NCBI RefSeq assembly: GCF_041927875.1
Contig: NZ_JBHFHN010000003.1
Reading direction: 5' to 3' (one strand)
DNA from: Paracoccus sp041927875
GTDB lineage: Bacteria; Pseudomonadota; Alphaproteobacteria; Rhodobacterales; Rhodobacteraceae
Length of the DNA: 64,000 nt
The notes under the pieces are model-generated. The model saw only the letters and a program-made list of their open reading frames with translations, was not told where the DNA came from and searched no databases. The position numbers and the translations under genes were made by a program. The first letter of the stretch is position 1. The number at the start of each line of letters is the position of its first letter. This document shows positions 62,641 through 64,000 of this stretch, one piece after another.

Positions 62641-62918
62641 ACATGCAAACCACCGCTGCTTCCGCTTTGCACAAATACTCACCCTTCCCTGACCCCACGC
62701 GCAGGCCCCCGGACCATCGCGCGCCCTGCACCTTACGCACGAACCACCGCTGCTTCCGCCTGGTCCTAATACTCACCTTGTCGCTGACGCCGACACGCCG
62801 CTGGACCATCGCGCCCCCTGCACCTCATGCACAAACCACCGCTACATCCTCTTTGCCCAAATACTCACCCTTCCCGGACCCCACACAGGCCACGCCCCCT
62901 TTCCCCAAATCCACCCTG
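62641..62918. repeat. Three tandem copies of a ~93-bp unit between nnrS and nirS
   Basis: Copies begin at 62641 (94 bp), 62735 (92 bp) and 62827 (about 92 bp). Shared blocks are AACCACCGCTGCTTCC, AATACTCACCTT and GGACCATCGCGC. The TTTGCCCAAATACTCACC block in the third copy recurs near 30081 in another intergenic gap. The copies fill most of the gap between the nnrS and nirS boxes. No reading frame runs through with normal composition. Confidence 0.75.
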
Positions 62919-62937
62919 CCGCCCACCTGACTTTGAC

Positions 62938-62951
62938 CTGACCAAAGTCAA
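62938..62951 (+). promoter_or_regulatory. NNR/FNR-type box before nirS
   Basis: CTGACCAAAGTCAA keeps the GTCAA half of the norC and nnrS boxes and a weaker CTGAC half. It is part of a larger symmetric TTGAC...GTCAA sequence (62933-62951). It ends 60 bases before the nirS ATG, close to the spacing at norC. Confidence 0.65.
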
Positions 62952-63011
62952 GGTCACGCATCGGTGAACGCGCCTAGATCAACATGCCTCACCAGCAAAC
63001 GGAGAATCGCG

Positions 63012-64000
63012 ATGACAACCCCAGCTTTCCCTGCCCGGCGCGCGCTTGCCGCCTCGGCGGCGCTGGCCCTGATTCTGGGCGTCTCGGGCGCCTGGGCACA
63101 GGATGCAGCCAAGCCCGCCGACGCCCCGGCCGACGCCGCAGCAACGGCGCATCCCCAGGCCGGTGGGCCAGAAGGCACCTACAATTCCTCGGGCGACAGC
63201 ATCGAGCAGATGGGGCATGAGGTCGGCGAGACCCCGGCCGCCGCGCCCACCGGCGAGCATCCGCCGCTGACCGATGAGGAGTTTGCCGAAGCCTCGGAAA
63301 TCTATTTCCAGCGCTGCGCGGGCTGCCATGGCGTGCTGCGCAAGGGCGCGACCGGCAAGCCGCTGACCCCCGACATCACCCGCGAACTGGGCTATGACTA
63401 TCTGCAATCCTTCATCACCTATGGCTCGCCCGCCGGGATGCCGAACTGGGGCACCTCGGGTGAACTGACGGACCAGCAGATCGACTTGATGGCGCGGTAC
63501 GTCATGATGGATCCGCCCGCGCCGCCCGAATTCGGCATGCCCGAGATGAAGGCGACCTGGAAGGTTGTCGTGAAGCCCGAGGATCGCCCGACCCAGCAGG
63601 AAAACGACTGGGATCTGGACAATATCTTCAGCGTCACCCTGCGCGACGCGGGCCAGATCGCGCTGATCGACGGCAATGATTACAGCATCAAGGCGGTGAT
63701 CGACACCGGCTATGCTGTTCACATCAGCCGGATGTCGGCCTCGGGTCGCTATCTGTTCGTGATCGGCCGCGACGCCAAGATCAACATGATCGACCTGTGG
63801 ATGAAGGAACCCAACACGGTTGCCGAAATCAAGGTCGGGGCCGAGGCGCGCTCGATCGAGACCTCGAAGATGGAGGGCTGGGAGGACAAATACGCGATCG
63901 CCGGTTCCTACTGGCCGCCGCAATACGTGATCATGGACGGCGCCACGCTGGAGCCGCTGAAGATCGTGTCGACCCGCGGCATGACCTATGACGAGCAGAT
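63012..64000 (+). CDS. nirS: NirS, cytochrome cd1 nitrite reductase (5' part)
   Basis: Periplasmic enzyme that reduces nitrite to NO. The window holds the first 329 codons of about 600; the frame is open to the right edge. A signal peptide (ALAASAALALILGVSGAWA) is followed by the c-type heme domain with CAGCH at residues 102-106, and then the d1 propeller from about 190 (QIALIDGNDYSIKAVIDTGYAVHISRMSASGRYLFVIGRDAKINMIDLW). The ATG at 63012 has GGAG seven bases upstream. NNR box upstream. The d1-heme genes expected after nirS lie outside the window. Confidence 0.96.
   Translation, partial: MTTPAFPARRALAASAALALILGVSGAWAQDAAKPADAPADAAATAHPQAGGPEGTYNSSGDSIEQMGHEVGETPAAAPTGEHPPLTDEEFAEASEIYFQRCAGCHGVLRKGATGKPLTPDITRELGYDYLQSFITYGSPAGMPNWGTSGELTDQQIDLMARYVMMDPPAPPEFGMPEMKATWKVVVKPEDRPTQQENDWDLDNIFSVTLRDAGQIALIDGNDYSIKAVIDTGYAVHISRMSASGRYLFVIGRDAKINMIDLWMKEPNTVAEIKVGAEARSIETSKMEGWEDKYAIAGSYWPPQYVIMDGATLEPLKIVSTRGMTYDEQ

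Overview
The window reads as chromosome of a free-living, denitrifying alphaproteobacterium of the Rhodobacteraceae, most like Paracoccus. The evidence is the complete nosCRZDFYLX order (including the Paracoccus-type nosC), norCBQDEF next to cytochrome cd1 nirS, a CcrM-type GANTC methyltransferase, a pair of genes resembling the spike genes of Rhodobacter gene transfer agents, a flagellar flhB-fliR-flhA block, and very high G+C. Organism identity is an inference from gene content and order. No transposase, integrase, CRISPR array or rRNA was seen. Because of the high G+C, nearly every gene has long antisense shadow frames, which are left out.

Layout. 0-8 kb holds housekeeping genes: two META-domain lipoproteins, recO, ccrM and rnhB (with three GANTC sites between the last two), a two-gene carboxyspermidine polyamine operon, an AI-2E/PerM-type permease and tRNA-Arg(CCT). 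7.9-9 kb is a LacI-family regulator with its own palindrome. 9-18.1 kb is the nitrous oxide reductase operon on the minus strand, with an NNR/FNR-type box in front of nosC. 18.2-30.7 kb is mixed housekeeping: tusA, mobA, mrp, dapA, a lytic transglycosylase, a DMT permease, divergent genes that look like the two halves of MnmC, a CPBP protease, a phytase-like exported protein, mepA, an MFS permease and a thioesterase. 30.8-38.1 kb holds an asd of the gammaproteobacterial type, yggT, recQ, the GhsA/GhsB-like spike pair, and a MaoC-Pta fusion gene with ackA.

38.7-43 kb is one very large RTX protein gene. It is flanked by two gene-poor stretches, one of which carries a 243-bp tandem repeat. 44.8-50.1 kb is a flagellar export operon, with a CtrA-like site and a GANTC site in its leader. 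50.2-55.6 kb is a sugar locus: an AGE-family isomerase and a ROK repressor, divergent from a fructose/mannose-type ABC transporter (frcBCA-like). 55.7-61.1 kb is norCBQDEF on the minus strand, followed by nnrS and, divergently, nirS, which runs off the right edge.

How it works together. nirS makes NO from nitrite, norCB reduces NO to N2O (with norQDEF for maturation) and nosZ reduces N2O to N2 (with nosRDFYLX for electron supply and copper loading). All four denitrification transcription units start behind related boxes of the form TTrAy-N4-GTCAw. The norC and nnrS boxes are the same 14-mer, which predicts one Crp/FNR-family NO regulator (NNR type). That regulator gene is not in the window.
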